From: Hermatobates lingyangjiaoensis
Lineage: Eukaryota > Arthropoda > Insecta > Hemiptera > Hermatobatidae
DNA: 64,000 nt
NCBI GenBank assembly: GCA_026182355.1
Contig: JAPFBL010000255.1
Coordinates: 2,604,001 to 2,668,000 of the forward strand
Reading direction: 5' to 3'
The position numbers were made by a program, and so were the translations under genes. Below are positions 13,081 through 24,829 of the stretch, one piece after another. Position 1 is the stretch's first letter, and every line of letters begins with the position of its first letter. The notes under the pieces were generated by a model. That model was not told where the DNA came from. It made no database searches and saw nothing but the letters and a program-made list of their open reading frames with translations.

Positions 13081-13796
13081 TACCAGAGTTTGATATTAAG
13101 TCTATTTGGCAGCCACAATATTCAGTCGATTGTTAGATACTATGTTGACTTACAGTAAATCTATGTTCAATCCACTCCAAATTGACTTCAATCTATTAAC
13201 TATTCATTCAATTATCAATTTTTGGAATTAAACTAAACCATTAGATTTTGTATGAACCTTAAATTTAAAAGGCAAAGTTAAAATTATTAATTTGCATTTG
13301 TAATCAAGTTTTCATGTAACTTTCTTTCTTATACAGTAAAGAATAAATAATACATTACAAGAGAAATTCAAGACAGTGACCGAGTCTTTATTTCTCTTCC
13401 AGGAAACCGACAATGTTACGAAACAAATATTTTACTGCCAACGATTTCTTGATTAGTAATTTGCAATTTCAGTCAATTATTATTACGACTAGTAGTTATA
13501 CTTTCTTAAATAAATAGTAAGAGCATTCGATCTTATCAATAAAATTTCCTTCACGCTGTTATATATTTGAATAATAATAATTAATAACAACTTATTTATA
13601 AAATAGGGGATTAGTTTTAAGTGTATATATCTATAAATATATAAGTAAAGGTTGGTAGCAATCCTTTTTGCAAACAAGTTTCTAAAAATTGTATGCCAAT
13701 TTCATGCTTGGTTACCTTTTTTGAGAGTTTTTCTAATGTCCTACAGGCTCTTCTCACTTCCTCGTGAAATAAAAAAAATCAACTATATATACATAA
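13081..13796. other. AT-rich intergenic DNA, no gene seen
   Basis: No gene or clear repeat. The minus-strand frame at 13489-13677 is low-complexity K/Y/I-rich translation of AT-rich DNA. Confidence 0.5.
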
Positions 13797-13981
13797 GAGA
13801 TTTCACATAAACACGTGAAATAACTTTTCAGTCATCAAACCACAATATGAAATGGGAAACAAGACTAAGATCTTTCAACAGTAACAAGCAGTCTTCGTCA
13901 GAGTCATGACTCTGACGAAGACCGCCTGTTACGGTTGACAGATCTTAGTCTCGTTTTCCCATTTTATATTGTGGTTTGATC

Positions 13982-13984
<3 letters not shown>
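13797..13984. mobile_element. Penelope-like family-B tail-to-tail palindrome
   Basis: The left arm (TTTCACATAAACACGTGAAA, then CATCAAACCACAATA and GATCTTTCAAC) is followed around position 13912 by its inverted copy (CTCTGACGAAGACCGCC, GATCTTAGTC, ATTGTGGTTTGATCAT). The right arm matches the tail of the 7.2-7.9 kb element, which carries GIY-YIG sequence, so the palindrome is two PLE 3' ends joined head-on. It runs directly into (TA)n. Confidence 0.7.

Positions 13985-14021
<37 letters not shown>
13984..14021. repeat. (TA)n microsatellite
   Basis: Uninterrupted TA tract between the family-B palindrome and the family-A element. Confidence 0.9.
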
Positions 14022-14023
<2 letters not shown>

Positions 14024-14495
14024 TTTAACACATAGAAAAGAACACAGAAAGACACTACAGAACTCACTTCGATATTTCGACATCCGTCGTCATCGGGAAG
14101 AAGTGCGAAATACTCGCGTTGAGAAGCAAACTGCTACTGGCCTCCCGAGTAACTCGTGGAACCACCGCAATGCTGCCCCCCAGCGGAGGAGAGGAAAAAT
14201 AGAAATCCCTCCAATATTTATTTAGAAAACAAGATAAAAAATATATAAAATACGAAATAATAATAATAAAAAATAAATAATAATAATAATAATAATAAAA
14301 TAATAATAATAATAATAATAAAATAAAAAATAATTAACGGTACAGGTTGAGACCAGGAGGAGAACGAGCCCCAAGGAGGCATATGAATGCCTCTTCGGAA
14401 GCTCTAAGGGTGACATGGGAAATAGACTCGGGGATTTGTTTGAGGATTTGTACCCTGAAACAATCATTGAAAGGGAGGTCATGGGAATTAGCATG

Positions 14496-14497
<2 letters not shown>
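14022..14497 (-). mobile_element. Penelope-like element (family A): GIY-YIG C-terminus, 3' UTR and tail
   Basis: On the minus strand the frame 14495-14334 reads HANSHDLPFNDCFRVQIL, continues to SEEAFICLLGARSPPGLNLYR (taken in two pieces), and stops at 14336-14334. This is the conserved C-terminal end of a PLE GIY-YIG endonuclease. A (TTA)n-rich 3' UTR follows, then a GC-richer segment and the terminal motif CCGATGAC, a GAC/GTC hairpin and GAAATATC at 14097-14070. Both ends sit in (TA)n, at about 14021 and 14498. The element is 5'-truncated; only about 53 codons remain. A second copy of its tail lies at 60550-60666. Confidence 0.75.
14258..14338. repeat. (TAA)n trinucleotide repeat
   Basis: Imperfect AAT/TAA repeat within the 3' UTR of the family-A PLE. 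Confidence 0.85.

Positions 14498-14576
<79 letters not shown>
14498..14576. repeat. (TA)n and (GA)n microsatellites
   Basis: TA tract to about 14561 with a short AAAC interruption, then (GA)n. It separates the family-A element from the next family-B tail. Confidence 0.9.
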
Positions 14577-14705
14577 TGAGAAAGCAGTTGGGTTTTTGAC
14601 TCTTACGAAGACCGCTTGTTACGGTTGAAAGATCTTAGTCTTGTTTTCCCATTTTCTCATTGTAGTTTGATCATTGATTGTTATTTCACGTGTTTATGTG
14701 AAATC
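14577..14705 (+). mobile_element. Penelope-like family-B 3' tail, single arm
   Basis: Carries GGGTTTTTGACTC, then TACGAAGACCGCTTGTTACG, GATCTTAGTCTTGTTTTCCC and TTTGATCATTGATTG. It ends in the small hairpin ATTTCAC/GTGAAAT. This single-arm copy shows the full tail end, which the palindromic copies carry only on their left side. Confidence 0.65.
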
Positions 14706-17700
14706 TTTATATATTTTCAACTGTTTTATAGATTTTTTATAGATTTTATAGATTTTCAACTGTTATTGAAAATCAATACTGCATCAGATACTAGGTTTTT
14801 TAAACAAACTAGTCATTATATTTTTTCCTATGGGCTAAATTGTGTTATAAGTGTCTTTGTGATGTCAGGAAATAGGAAAAAATGTATACATATACTATAT
14901 GTCTTAAATTGAGGACTATTTGAGTATGATACAGTAATTTTGTAATCTGAATTCCTTGAACCTCATTTATTTGGCATTCTTAGCTTATCAAAGGTTGAGA
15001 ATAATATCAATATCTATGATTAGCAATATCAATGTCACTTGCAACATAAAATGTTGTGCAAATTTTGCATAATTCTGCAATTGCGCTGATATTTTTTTTA
15101 CTATTTGCATAAAAAAAAAATGAAATGAAATTGAAATAGCTATAAAGGAAACTATTTTTTTAGAGGATGAGAGTGAAATATATTGATTCAAGGCTCTAGT
15201 ACCAAACTTGATTGGGCATGCTCAGCGTCAGCTATACAATGCATAGAATGAGATCAGTTAACAATGGATAATAAGATAAAACTAACGAATAGGATGTAAC
15301 ATTCGAATAACGTATGGTGGTAGATGTTTACTTTTGAACAATCTTAATGAATGAAAACAGTTTGAGCCTTGAATTGTAATTATAGATAATATGGCTAATT
15401 TACTTATGTTATTATATATGTTCCAGGTTATTACAAAATAAATAAAACATTACGTTTTATAATGAATAAACTCTACTGGGAATTATATTTTAATCAGATA
15501 AAAATACAATGTGTTACTAAGAAGAAAGTAAAAGAATAAATCAGCACTTGGTTCACAGATGAGGTAACAAGCAAACCTAAATCGGTAACACAATGAAAAT
15601 GGAACCGTCTCTGCGGCCAATTAAAAGTAATTAGTTGCACAATAAATCTGTTAGGTCGGAACTCTCGCCTCAAATGTTTATTTAGGAGCAAAGACAGACC
15701 TCGGTCCCTCCGCAGCCTATTTCTATCCTCTATCTATTTTTAAAGGCTTTTAGAAGTTTATGAGACAAGCCTCCATGGACCAGCCACTCCTTTATCAAAA
15801 CGTCTTCCAGATATGTCCCGTTTTTTCATTACACTGTTCTACTCCGCCCAACAAATGTCCTGCCCTCCTCCTACATGCATCAACAGTGCTTACTTAATGT
15901 TCTCTTTTAACTGAAACAATTTATAAACTGGGTACCACGTCCAGTGACAACCTGCCTATTTAACCACTTATAAATCCATTCTTTTGAGAGTCAAAAACAA
16001 GGCAGTCATCTCAAGGAAAATACTCAAATCACTCGCGGAAAAAAGTACAATAGTATTTGCTCTTCTTGAGTATAGTGTTATATGTTTTTAAATGGTCTAT
16101 TGACTTACTTAGTAAATGAGATTACGGGAAGCAAGAGAGAGTAATAGCAATTCTCATGATACTGCTAGTATTGGACATATCAAGGGAAAAATTATTTCTT
16201 ACAAAAGTTATAATGTATAAGTGCAAGTTTATAGATTCATTAAAACACACCCTGCAACTTGTTAACTTACCCTTGTGTATTTACTTACTTCGACTTTTAA
16301 CAAAATAGAACAAATTTATTAGGCAACATTGATTTCAATAACGTTTATTTATTTAGGAGGCTGACTGTCTTCTCTGAAGATATGTTTAAAATGTAGGTCT
16401 CTTTCATTTTTGACAAAATGTTTTTCTTGTTTTCATGTAATATTTAGATAACAATTTCAATCTAATCTACTTGTTTAACATAGACTTAATAGTAGAGTTC
16501 ACTTTTAACTTCAGGAGTTATAATTAAAGTTTTTAATTCTATGTGTGGCAAAAATAAACTGACGACTAGATTTGCGAACAAAAGTTGTCAGCTATTATTA
16601 TGGGCTCAAATGGCAACGGTGAGGATAAAAATTGTATTCTACCACAGAATTGTCCAGTGCGACAGAGACTAATAGCAGGGTAACTACAAACTGCAACGTG
16701 ACTGTTTTCATTAACTAATAAAAACCTTTCCTTTGGTATTTTTAGTCGATGGTGGAATCAGACAAATACATCCAGAAAAATACACACTTAGTAAGCTGAG
16801 GGCAAAGTCTATGTACTTTAATTTGTAGTTCGACAATGGTTTATTTCTTATAATAAGTTATAAACATGTGTATCTGGAGCAGCCGATGCTAGTGCTTGCT
16901 ATTGGAGCCAGATATATTCAATTCTTCTGATAAATTGCTTTGTATAAGCAATGTATACTTACACGAAGTCAAAGCGGAAGACACTTTAAAATGATTTAAC
17001 CTAGATATACCTGACTAACCATTGGATTGGAAAGTGACTTGTTCAGCTGCCCAATCAGCAGACGCAAGGCCCTCTCCAACAGCCTTGCCAACATTAATAC
17101 GAGTCGTAGTAATTGTAATGGACCATTAACCTCTCCTCTATAAAACAATTCATTTTAAATTAAAACACAGGCAATTAACTTTCTTAAATCAAACAAACCT
17201 GTTAAAGCAACTCAATAGTTTAAAAGTCGATATTAAGATATGGTAAGTCTTTAACTGAAGTAACTTGCAGATTTTATGATAATTTATGGAGAGGCAAATT
17301 TAATATGTTTTAATTAAACGGTTATTTCTGTCTAAATATCATTCATAATGCTTCAGTTGTAAAATTGTTTAATATTAACCGAATCGAGACAATTATATAA
17401 CAGTCAAAACGATACCCCTTGAGGATTTCTTGAAGATTATAGAATAAATAGTAAAAAATTAAACTTTAAGTGAACTTTGCAAAACTTATATAAAAGTATA
17501 TCCTCTTGAGCACTGTGACTTAAAGATCTATAAACAAAAAAAATGTTGCAAAACTTCATGGCACATTATGTCACTACTTGACTCTAGAATGCACTGAAAT
17601 ACTCTTATGTAAATACTGCATATTCCGGCTTGAAATCAAGTTACCTAATTAAGTGAGAAAGGTGTAGTTGTTTTATATCTTTCCATGAATAATTACAATA

Positions 17701-18529
17701 TCTAAACACAAGTCAAACAGGGAAATCTACTCACTCTATGTTAATATAATCAAGAGAACATATCTATTTTTCATCTTTTACTGAAATACAGTTCGGAATG
17801 AGGCCGACATTCATCAGGTGTGGTGGAATCAGGATGGAATTAAGATAGCTTCATCTTTTTCAATCACGTTTATCTGTTATTGATAGTTAATCTTCATTTT
17901 TTGTCCTACGAAAACAGATTATTTTAATGCACAGAAAATAGATATTGACGATTTTTATCAAAAAATAAGTGATCCTTATTTTTGGTTTTATTGTTCATAA
18001 AATTTGTTCGTCTACGGTTGTTGAAAATCACCTCAATCTCTTATGTAAAGTTATGATTACAGGAAGATAAAGGCTTGTGATTTTCTTTCGCCCTTGTCTG
18101 GGCCCTCGACGAAGCAAAGGGTCTAAGCCAATGGCTCTTAACCAGCAAGTGATTTCAAAATGATAAGTTACAAGAACTTAAGTGACAAACCAGGGCGTTT
18201 TCAGATTGAAATCAGTGTTTTCAGGATCCCTGACATTTAGTAAAAGGGCTGTCGGTTTCAGATCATAGACTGAAATTTCTCATGTTTAATTTGGAAAGCA
18301 TGCTCAGCGAGACCTCTCTTAAATTGGAAAGTCCGGATTAGCACCTCCGCTAAATTAATAAAGAAATATGCAGTGAATAGCACATATTTTTGATATAATT
18401 TAATCTATCAATTATTTAATTTGCTTACTATCCCGCAAGTATGTAATGAAACCCATCAGTTCAATCAACCCTCATATCAGTTTAACGGCTTCAGTTTCTA
18501 GAGTTATTGAATTCATTTTGTCAGTTAAA
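14706..18529. other. AT-rich intergenic DNA, no gene seen
   Basis: Short frames at 14988-15191 and 15494-15691 show no domain. A GC-elevated patch at about 17030-17130 lacks a frame. A PLE-tail-like motif lies at 17790-17819 and is reported as a finding. Confidence 0.5.
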
Positions 18530-18701
18530 GAAAAATGAAATCATTGTTATCGAAATCTTTAACAATGTACAGCCAAATTTTGTAGTTGGCATTATTTTAC
18601 GAAAACGAAAAGGTGTGATCATGGAAAAAAATTACATCAAGTTTTTGATTGTTTTTCATGTAGGCAGGTCCTCAAAGACATTTTTTAACGTTTTTTAATG
18701 T

Positions 18702-18740
<39 letters not shown>

Positions 18741-19060
18741 TGTATGGGTATGGGTGTACCTCCTAAACTACTAATTCTACAGTTTTGAAATTTTTAGAAT
18801 TACTATGAAACTGACAAAATCATTATTTGAAAAATAAACAGATTTTTTTTTTAATGACCAAACATGTTAATTTCACTATGAAATGTAAATATGTTGGCTG
18901 ATAATTTTGAAAGTTTTAAGCACAATAGCTGACACCGTCTGGTGGATACTAAGAACCTTATACCCAAAAAACAGATTTGATTAGTGGATCAGCTGAATAC
19001 TTCTTTTAAAATTATAGGGACAGAGGTGGGCGTAATTGTATATTTTAGTTACGTTTTTTA
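18530..19060 (+). repeat. Unclassified dispersed repeat with microsatellite core, copy 2
   Basis: Contains GTGATCATGGAAAAAAATT, TTCATGTAGGCAGGTCC, AACGTTTTTTAATG, a (TG)n core at 18699-18737, then CTCCTAAACTACTAATTCTAC and AGTTTTGAAAT. Each block aligns in order with the minus-strand copy at 10490-11365. The hairpin end of copy 1 is lost. The open frame at 18507-18698 lies inside and is not a gene. Confidence 0.6.
18699..18737. repeat. (TG)n microsatellite
   Basis: TG tract forming the core of the surrounding dispersed repeat. Confidence 0.9.
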
Positions 19061-22000
19061 CGGTAAACGGCTAACTCTGCAGACATATGAAATTTTGTGA
19101 GAAAATTCTACATCAAACTAATATGCTATGACAAAATTGTAAAAACATCTGATTACCATGCGAGGTAATATACTTGTTGCTATAACAACTAAAAACTCAA
19201 CTTGGACTAATGGATTTCCTTCTGTACTTATTGGATTTGTTTACATTGAAATTGATTTTTTTTCTCTAGTCGTGTCAAACTTAAAGCTTGTTTTTAAGTT
19301 TGTTGGCTTAATGCAAGAAGTTTGAAGAAAAGTTGTTTAAATGATTTGACATGATATTTAAGGGCAATAAAATACTTAAAACTATATAAGCAAACGCCAA
19401 ACAATGATATATGCAAGCCATTCCCTGCAGAGCAAAGGATTGTTGTCAAGTAAGAATGTTGCAATTAATCTGCCAATTGTACCCTTCAACGTATCTATTT
19501 GTCAAGATATATTCCTTGTGTGTTTAAGAACTTCATTAATTTTGTGTCATATTGGAACATGGGAATTACTTTTTTATTCTTTATACCAATACGGTTACAA
19601 TTTGAGAGCCACTTCTCGGGTGATTCAATTAACTTCACATTTTGTATTATATATTGTTACACTGCAAATATTTCATGAGCTAACTATATTACAAGTGCAA
19701 TATCGCATTAAAAATGACAAAAGTCTATCTACAGTAACGTGAGAAGTTTTGTTTAAATAAGCATCTTTATACGGGACAACATATCTATCACAAGTGCAAA
19801 TCCATCAATAGTTCATTAATAAAACAAAAACTTATCTAATTATCTTTTAATTAACTACAGTAAATTAAAATTTTGCACTTACATGTGTTAATTATGCATT
19901 ATGAAGAATAAAATGCATTCCTATTCAATAAATAACTCATGTCTTTTTATTGATAAATCAGTAAACACTATTGGTATATCACTAATTCAAACAAATGATT
20001 CATAAGTATGTACAGTTTAATACTGGCAGTGTTCAACTTTGTATTTCATTTTCATCATCATCACTATCTTAATTAAAACCAGAGAAATTTGTTTTACATA
20101 AATTACTTTTTATTTTAGAATATTCATAAGAATATTGTAATTTTTATAAGCATATTGCATTTTTAGAAATAATTATGATAATTAATAATTTTATTATCGA
20201 GAAAAAATAAAAATATGAAAATGAGTTACTGTTATTGTAGCATATTTGATATTTTTTGTTCATTGCAATCAACTAGGTAAATAAGAAAAGTGGCTCATTA
20301 GTCCATACTAATTTGTATAGAGATGTGGAAAATATACTGACACAGATATTATTATTGTTGAAAAGAATGGAAGGAGATTAGATTGATTGAGAATGTTGAT
20401 TGGCCTGATCCAGGAAAGAAACTGAGTGGGCTGCCTTCCGCCTATTATACAGGGGATGTATCAGGTTGAATAGGAGCCAGGAAGACGGGGTCGAGACTGA
20501 GACGGTCTTGCCCTTCTCAGGGCCCCGGGCGGAAGCAATTATTCACATCCTGCACCGCGAGACTCAACCAAAGGGACGGCCCTCAAAGCAACCTTCTTCC
20601 ATCTCTTTGCCCACAATAAAGTAACCTCTCAATAAATGCCTTCTAACTTTCATATTTTTAGAGAAGAAGTAAATTCTTAGTATTATGTCTTATGTCTTAA
20701 CATCTTTGTCTTACAAAATATTCTGCTGAAAAATATACCAGTTATATTTGGACTAGCTAGTAAAAAGAAGGTAAAATGAAGATACTGGGAGGGAAAGCTT
20801 TCGTCGATCATATCCTATCCGACGTTTTTCTTCGATAGTGACCTCTCACACTTACAATACACTGACCACAGCATATTAATTTCTTAAGTAGGTACCTAAA
20901 AAGGTACTTAACTCACCTAATTGTAAGTTAATTTTTAACTCATAAAAATTTAATTTTTCAATAATTTAGTTTAAATGTGATTGATTTGTATATGTATAAG
21001 CTATGTACATGATAGAATTTAATAATAATATTTCTGAATGTTTGTTGAAACAACGTGATTCTTTTAAAAGTCTTCAATGAAGTTACTTAATACACTCATT
21101 TTTTAAATTATTAATAATGATTGAAACAGTCTAGTGTACATTGGAATTTAATCTATTGGAAACTCCTTAAAAATAATAGAATTTACACTAATTACTTGTA
21201 CCAATAGTAATTAAATTTTATTAGAAAAAAAATATTACGCGAAATGATTTCCAGTTGTTTAATTGGCACTGAAGTTGGATTACATAATAACGAGGTAAGT
21301 ATAATATAATTATTTATTTCTTTTAGCACTGAAAAAATTGCGTGAACATTACGACTGGGATAAAAAACAAGGCTCTGGAAAGGAGTAATGTCCAGCATTG
21401 AATAGACAGAGGGGCAGGTTGAAGCGTGATAATTGAGACACCATCACAGGGGACCAAGACGCTTTCCACCGGGAGCTGTTGGCTTTATAGGCCACTCGGA
21501 AAACTCATCTTTGTCCTCGTCCTTCCCTAGGTCTAATCAAATGCTATAAACAGTTAATCGATATTTCCTTTTACGTCGAATTTGGTTAATAGAACATACA
21601 TGGATGTATGTGTATAATACAAATAGCGGCAGCTAAATCCAGGTGCATCAAATTATATGATTAGCATTAGCAATCTCTAGTAAGTTATTGGAATATGTCC
21701 TTAGGCTTGAAAATGTGTTACTAATAAATGGTCTTTCTTCTCCCATTCATAAAATAATTTATATTTAGAGAAAATAGTTACATTTTGGCATTCACAACTC
21801 AGTGTCCGATGAAATTCTTTATGCATAAGTTATAAATTATTTTGCTCTACTGTTAAAAGTGTTTCATTAAAATATCAAAGCTGCAATATCTCAAATGTAT
21901 GAAGCGGTGAATAGAAGTAGTTTAACTCTCTTAGATTTAGAAAAGGATTCAGACATTTCAATTATTAAAGTACTCCAACAAATTGAAGTAATTAAAGTAA

Positions 22001-22141
22001 TATGACTATTTAAGATATTAAAACAAGTCAACGTTAGACAATAATTAATTAAAAATTCTACTGAGAAATGTCAAGTTAGTCATAAAGCAAAATAAGTACA
22101 TAGTGTGCGTGCGCCAAGCAAAGCTGTATGAACTATACTTG
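19061..22141. other. Intergenic DNA, no gene seen
   Basis: The frame at 19404-19742 (112 codons) encodes no recognisable domain and lacks splice or promoter support. Two GC-elevated islands (20385-20620 and 21400-21540) are notable; the first is listed separately. Confidence 0.5.
20385..20620. other. GC-elevated island with hairpin potential
   Basis: One of the most GC-rich stretches of the window. CTTCCGCC at 20435-20442 pairs with GGCGGAAG at 20528-20535, and smaller complementary segments lie between them (AAGAC/GTCTT, CCCT/AGGG). There is no coding frame. It could be a regulatory element, a structured RNA or an old repeat. Confidence 0.3.
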
Positions 22142-22154
22142 ATGTAGGGCTTAT

Positions 22155-22491
22155 TCTTCTTTTTTTTTTTTTTTTTGCTTTAACGGATCCTCTGGCGGGT
22201 GATAACGCCGACCGTTTACCGGCTTTTTGTTTCATCGGTGATTTTACAGATTCTACATTGAGAGTCCTAAATTTTCCTGACTCAAGTGCATTTCGAGTAG
22301 GGATCTTTAATAAGTACCTGACATCGTACAGACTCGGGAACGACGGCTTAACGTCCTCTCCGAGGAACAACGTACTGAGATCTATTCACCTCCTGCGTAA
22401 ATGTATTGAGGGCCAGGTGGGGATGGAACCACGGACTACCTGCCCAGAGGGGAGTACGTTAACCACTGAGCTAACCTACCCCATCTTATAA
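22155..22491 (-). mobile_element. tRNA-derived SINE with target-site duplication, copy 1
   Basis: On the minus strand the head near 22483 reads as a tRNA-like RNA polymerase III promoter: A box TAGCTCAGTGG (22473-22463) fits TRGYNNARNNG, and a B-box-like GGTTCCATCC lies at 22430-22421. The body ends in a poly(A) tail, seen as T-run 22158-22176 on the plus strand. ATGTAGGGCTTAT at 22142-22154 and ATGTAGGGCTCAT at 22492-22504 flank it as a 13-bp duplication with one mismatch. The overlapping open frames on both strands are incidental. Confidence 0.85.
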
Positions 22492-22862
22492 ATGTAGGGC
22501 TCATATTGTGATGTATTGTGTGGAGAGTCCACATATGAGGTAAAACATCCGTGAGTTAACCTGAAAGAAAATATTCAAGAACTGATTAAGTTAATTACTG
22601 TGATTAAACTTTTGCTTAAGAGTCTAGGGTCTACTGAAGTGCTAACGGCTATGGTAGGGAATGAGGGTGGTTTTCCACCGGTCTTTGATTAGTATGTGTG
22701 AGTCGTTTTGTACCCACTAATTCCCAGAATGATGTGCTATTCTATGAGACATGACCAGTCTTAGCATCAGAATAAACCGAAGTAACGCCAAGAAGGGTAT
22801 TTGGAGTTAATAAGTATTCATACTAACAAAATTCCACCTGAATAGATCTTCCCAATAAATAT

Positions 22863-22996
22863 TGAGAGTCCTACATTTTGCTTAACTCAAGTGCATTTTG
22901 AGTAGGGTTCCTTAACAAGTACCTGACATCGTACAGGCTCGGGAACGACGGCTTAACGTCATCTCCGAGGAACGACATACTGAGATCTATTCACCA
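22863..22996 (-). mobile_element. SINE fragment, copy 2
   Basis: Matches the central body of the 22.2 kb SINE: GAGAGTCCTA, AAGTACCTGACATCGTACAG, GGGAACGACGGCTTAACGTC, GAGATCTATTCACC. Both the tRNA-like head and the poly(A) end are missing. Confidence 0.75.
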
Positions 22997-22999
22997 TCT

Positions 23000-24518
23000 T
23001 AACTGAGTATGGTTTGTTACATTGAAGGTATTAGCTAATACATAATTAAGTGTAGGAACTCCTCATGAATTTAACTAGGAAGAAGTTTTGAAACTTAAAC
23101 TAGTCATTTTAATGACCACAATTCCAGATGGATAAATGACAATAAAGTGGCATAGCAGTGTGGTTGCAAGCAACCCTATGTTTATGCAATAGCCTTATTG
23201 GGAAGTCTGAACGTTATGTTGGAAACTTCACCCATTAGAATTCCATTCATTTCGCATATAGCTCACGTTCTTACTATGAATTTCACCTATTAAGCAAAGC
23301 AAAAATCTTATTTCTTTTAATTGAAGCCACTTTGAAATATCTGAACTCCATTATTTTAGATTAATTTAACCATTTGAATTACAAGTTATTAAAATTGGAA
23401 TTAATGTTCAAACACTAATTACGCTATTACACATTCCAGCAATTGCTATAATATCATTTTGATGCCTTATCTCTTAAAATTATATTTAGTTGAGTTATTG
23501 GACAAAATTCTTAATTGAAGTACATATTTTATAATCTGTTATTTAATAAACACAAAACGAAGATCTCCGTCATGATTTCACCTTAAAAATTTAATAATAA
23601 ATGAGAGAAAGATTTTGAAATGTCGAAATATCCACTATGGTCTGTTATTGAAAAATTGGTTACGTATCTAGTTTGTCGTTTAGTATGAAGATTATACAAC
23701 TGATTTAGGCGGGATGTTACAAGACAAAGTGGATGTCCATCAACCAGCAGATATTATCACTCAACTAAGCTTGTGTAATCCAGCTTTATTCTTTGGATTA
23801 CCAAATAATCGTCTTAAAAATAGTTAAAGTCTATACTCTATCTTAAGAAATCTATAGATATATATTTAAAAATTATATGAGATATTCTGATCATGTTAAG
23901 ATTCTTTGAAAATTTAAAAACGATGTCATAGAAAATTAACCTTTAAAGATAGCGTATCTAGTAGTGCTGATATGTCTAGGCGAGATGTGTTTAATACGTA
24001 ATGTCTGTGTTGCTTTTAGTGGCAGTTTGTGTACGCTGAAGAGATTGCAATAAGGAAACGAATTAAAGAAACCCTTGCATAATGACAAGCCACGGCGTTG
24101 TTTGTTTGGTCAGTGAGAAAGAGGTTAATTACCCTTGAACCTACCCTCACATAGTAAAGTAATGAGTTAAATTTCCTTATCAAGCAGTCATCAAATATCC
24201 ATTTTGTGTCTTAAATTAATTATGAAAATTGCATGAAGTATTTAATCATTAATTAATTTCATGTCTACGTTCCAGACGCTACTTATGTTTATTACTTTTA
24301 TACTATATTGTATACCTTAGAGATAAACAAATCCTCTTCAAAGAATAATAAACTAAAAAAATACAAACAAAAATAGGAAAGAATGATTAAAGTATTTCAG
24401 TAGTATAAAAGTAAAAAAATAATATACCAGATTAAAATCAAGACGAACCGAAGGTTGGTTTCCTTTCCAGATTAGGATTTCAAGAAATCAAAAATATATT
24501 ATAATTATAAGAATTTAA
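23000..24518. other. AT-rich intergenic DNA, no gene seen
   Basis: No coding frame, RNA gene or repeat recognised. Confidence 0.5.
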
Positions 24519-24520
24519 AA

Positions 24521-24829
24521 TTTTTTTTATTTAAACCGATCCCCTAGCGGGTTAAAAACGTTAGCACTTTTTAATAATCTTTTTGATCAGTGATTCTACA
24601 TTGGGAGTCCTAAATTTTGCCTAACTCAAGTTTATTTAGAGTAGGGATGTTTAACGAGTACCTGACATCGTACAGGCTCGGTACCGATGGCTTAACGTGC
24701 TCTCCTAGGGGACGAAGTGCTCAAATTTATTGACCTCCCGTGTGACTATATCGAGGACAGGTGGGTATCAACCCTCGGCCGTCCAGTTCAGAGATGAGTA
24801 CGTTAACCACTGAGATAACCTGGCCCCCT
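24521..24829 (-). mobile_element. tRNA-derived SINE, copy 3
   Basis: Full-length, more diverged copy: T-run 24521-24528 (poly(A) on minus), shared body block GTACCTGACATCGTACAGGC, and a tRNA-like head with TTATCTCAGTGGTTAACG and a B-box-like GGTTGATACC on the minus strand. No convincing target-site duplication was found. Confidence 0.8.

Noticed and set aside
19404..19742. 112-codon plus-strand frame
   Set aside because: No recognisable domain, no splice or promoter evidence, and hydrophobic/random composition typical of AT-rich noncoding DNA.
22420..22483. A possible tRNA gene on the minus strand
   Set aside because: A-box and B-box-like sequences are present, but they form the head of a SINE with a long body, poly(A) and target duplication; the same head recurs at 24.8 kb.
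22080..22491. Open frames of 96 and 77 codons on opposite strands
   Set aside because: They run through the SINE, including its poly(A) tail (KKKKKK), and have no independent support.
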